DNA of 64,000 nt from assembly GCF_001430825.1 (NCBI RefSeq), contig NZ_CP010535.1, forward strand, positions 538,501 to 602,500, in the 5' to 3' direction. Below are positions 63,001-64,000 of the stretch, in pieces (the first letter of the stretch is position 1; every line of letters begins with the position of its first letter). The notes under the pieces are model-generated. The model ran no database searches and was not told the origin of the DNA. It was given only the letters and a program-made list of their open reading frames with translations. The position numbers and the translations under genes were made by a program. The stretch comes from Sediminicola sp. YIK13 (lineage in GTDB: Bacteria > Bacteroidota > Bacteroidia > Flavobacteriales > Flavobacteriaceae).

Positions 63001-64000
63001 AGCGGCATGAGGCGCCGAGGCTGAAGTACCAAAGAAATTTGGTAATAAATTACCATCAAAATCCGGTGCCCCTAAATTTACCGAAGTATCACCCCCTGTA
63101 GGTGCCATTAGATCTGGTTTATTTCTTAATGTGCCTGTCGTTGTTGTACCACCAAGGGACGAAGACTGTTGGGCAGTAAGAATTCCTCCAAAACTTTCTG
63201 TGTTGTCATAGCGTACCGCTCCCACAGCAATAGCTCCTTCTGCATTGGCATGTCCAACAACAGTAGATCCGCTCGCTGCGGGAATAGCCTGAAAATTACC
63301 GTCATTACCTGCACGAAAAACCACATATTTAAATTTTAAAGGGGAACTATTCCCTGCCGCTCTTTCAATCAGTATATTAGTTGTGGTTGGATTCAGTACT
63401 GTAAATGGCATTATTTCCACAGGATCTGCTCCTAAATTATTTCTATTGAATCCATAGAGGATGGTACCGTTATCACCAGCGAGGTATATGTCCATGTCAT
63501 TTAGTGCCCCTGTAGAAGATCCTAGGGAGTAAAAATCATCATCCCATTGCAGGGCAATAATATATTGACCTACGCCTAAGGTAATGTTCTGTAATACATT
63601 ATTTCCGCCAAAATCGTGGCGTGTAGGATTCGAAAGGGATGGATTAAAGGTAGATTCATAGGATCTAGAACCAAAATTACCAGCAGAACTAAAGTAACTT
63701 ACGCCACTGGCAGTGGCAGTATTAATAGCGTCTGCTATAATACCATCCCTATAGAACGGGCCTCTCATATAGGTAAGGTCATCAACTATAATATCGCAAT
63801 TAAGGTTTACCAGTTCAGAAATCCCTGCTGCCATATTGCCTTCAGAAATAAATCCTGTTCTAAAGAGTAATTCTGCATCTGGGGCCACATCATGTATAAT
63901 TTGCATCATGGCCCTTCCCTCATCGCTCGCAATACCATAGGGGAAATCTTGAACAACCACTACGGGGTTTTCATTTCCTGGTAGATCGCCATTGTCAATA
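60046..64000 (-). CDS. Subtilase-like secreted protein with MBG domains and SLVNG repeats, 5' truncated by the window
   Basis: The frame stays open to base 64000, so the start and signal peptide lie outside; the GTG at 63960 is internal. At least 1317 residues. The N-terminal part is an S8-like peptidase: the Ser motif GTSASAPHAAGVAAL (Ser codon at 63022-63024) and the oxyanion FRAGNDG are present. In the visible part the usual HGT motif is absent; the corresponding place reads SDEGRAMMQIIHDVAPDAEL. Then come an Ig/TIG-like module and several MBG-type domains (YGEENPTFSF, YGDSLPEVSF, YGDDPQEDLTG, YGQLEDPSYT), one of which is split by a hexapeptide-repeat insert (about 61636-62088). A canonical type A T9SS domain (VYPNPVTDYVNI … FYKIIKK) ends it. 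Probably a surface or released protease-adhesin. Confidence 0.85.
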   Translation of the reverse strand, partial: IDNGDLPGNENPVVVVQDFPYGIASDEGRAMMQIIHDVAPDAELLFRTGFISEGNMAAGISELVNLNCDIIVDDLTYMRGPFYRDGIIADAINTATASGVSYFSSAGNFGSRSYESTFNPSLSNPTRHDFGGNNVLQNITLGVGQYIIALQWDDDFYSLGSSTGALNDMDIYLAGDNGTILYGFNRNNLGADPVEIMPFTVLNPTTTNILIERAAGNSSPLKFKYVVFRAGNDGNFQAIPAASGSTVVGHANAEGAIAVGAVRYDNTESFGGILTAQQSSSLGGTTTTGTLRNKPDLMAPTGGDTSVNLGAPDFDGNLLPNFFGTSASAPHAAGVAALIMDAKSKFEVDPTNSDINLSVRNILLNTAIDMAAPGFDFKTGNGFVSADGALASFSNPSPNLIQFNLDNLDLDLFEPGDVSFELILEGNSFNESSVVIFRGEELETTFVSQTTLKATIPEFLGNPPIYVFTEPGPLTNGSDGGTSETKTFTDPIITDVIVRANNELRRYGEENPTFSFSTIVGDTELPLSDEELNLLLPSITLNTEATSSSIVGIYAIDVTIANINVGLSELYNFIIEPGVLNINPMPVTIKPQAIDPITYGDSLPEVSFDYIFGENGETDVTVDPVVASTFSESHANAISLVNGFSLVNGISLVNEISLVNGEPTLNGFSLVNKTFFVSQSTVDQSETVSQNGFSLVNGTGNEKVINFGADLFSDQKIESGEFSTITNGISLVNGFSLVNGFSLVNGFSLVNGISMVNGISLVNGFSLVNGISLVNGFALVNGISLVNSESAPILNAFENILVILNGDDALSEIPIDIRPLNVITGIDAGTQYIIPGGILDTNFEIRYQPTPLEILPATLTVTSQDTDIVYGDDPQEDLTGIIDGLQNTDTAEEVFPEGLIYTVDCESCGVLDSPYIIKATATNTSPNYDISYIDSGLLTVNKFELTVSVEDATITYGQLEDPSYTIKSNLEPLPYNETISEVLGDLNFTPSDACTTSSTITVNDFVQPDNYNVTIESGNLTINKTELQIEILSTFITEGNPIPTNFNIMVNGLVCDDTTPIINSFIIKDKNGLVQSGNLIGGEYDVYANVSDLSGYENYNLTQVPGILYVNPSVGCNNRIQASDICKSPYTIAGRPEITTLLRFEYTNNLNTPIFIPNGSKNILKGKAIFVGSPPEVFLPGKHTFEIYTNGETLQWEVITAGCKSASKSANGSNANPCISNTSLTAKISDSVEQNTVEQLVVYPNPVTDYVNIVTGITSDLIKISVYNEVGQTILKQNIEGNNSPEIYLDVSKFKAGLLYIGVEQNGESTFYKIIKK
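61636..61815 (-). repeat. Hexapeptide minisatellite, block 2 (ten 18-bp units)
   Basis: Ten perfect-length 18-bp units encode (I/F)(S/A)(L/M)VN(G/S) in a row, in the second half of the insert in the MBG region. Unit borders stay strictly in frame. Confidence 0.93.
61981..62088 (-). repeat. Hexapeptide minisatellite, block 1 (six 18-bp units)
   Basis: Six 18-bp units encode ISLVNG, FSLVNG, ISLVNE, ISLVNG, EPTLNG and FSLVNK in protein order. A single further FSLVNG lies between the blocks, near 61910-61930. Confidence 0.9.

Overview
The window looks like a chromosome segment of a marine Flavobacteriaceae (phylum Bacteroidota). The evidence is gliding genes gldF and gldG, several very long secreted proteins ending in type IX secretion (T9SS, Por) sorting domains, a GLPGLI-family protein, TAnnTTTG-type -7 promoter boxes, and AT-rich housekeeping genes with a flavobacterial order (SAM hydrolase, ABM, gldF, gldG and dnaN opposite phoH and purC). 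No tRNA, rRNA, CRISPR array or intact insertion sequence was seen.

Region 1 (1-20511) is the end of a polysaccharide export cluster: a 5'-truncated CapD/FlaA1-type nucleotide-sugar epimerase, a Wza-like lipoprotein and a Wzc-like tyrosine kinase. Then come two giant secreted proteins (2494 and 2440 aa), and then, on the other strand, a CpsB/YwqE-type phosphatase that would normally pair with Wzc. The giants are a recent duplication. About 4.6 kb is almost identical at a constant offset of 7749 bp, but the signal peptides, one internal 331-bp cassette and the C-terminal repeats differ. Their DNA is much more GC-rich than the surroundings.

Region 2 (20512-33210) holds an unusual PurD-like ATP-grasp ligase followed by a GNAT acetyltransferase, a PhnA/YjdM protein, a small unknown, an exported M20 peptidase, a 1991-aa secreted beta-helix/invasin-Ig repeat protein, and a two-gene unit with a beta-keto acid cleavage enzyme and a GNAT-like protein.

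Region 3 (33211-40045) has an exported molybdenum hydroxylase pair (IorA/IorB-like) and a Fic protein with two related 27-bp palindromes around its promoter. It also has a small minus-strand cassette: TlpA-like thioredoxin, a 52-aa double-glycine-leader peptide with a four-cysteine core, and a GLPGLI protein. The peptide is too short for ordinary gene calling, and this cassette is the best candidate here for an undescribed system.

Region 4 (40046-54101) is mostly core: mnmE, dnaN, gldG, gldF, an ABM-fold protein, SAM hydroxide adenosyltransferase, phoH, purC, a 3'-5' exonuclease overlapping a CNMP/CBS/DUF294 protein, a fasciclin lipoprotein and an AI-2E family transporter.

Region 5 (54102-64000) holds a probable lysine/hydroxylysine catabolic locus: a DUF1338 protein (2-oxoadipate dioxygenase/decarboxylase family), a divergent LysR regulator, and a 1014-aa fusion of an APH-like kinase, an M23 peptidase domain and a class III aminotransferase-fold enzyme. 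A TerB-like protein follows. The window ends inside a subtilase-like MBG-domain secreted protein that carries an odd hexapeptide (I/F)SLVNG repeat.
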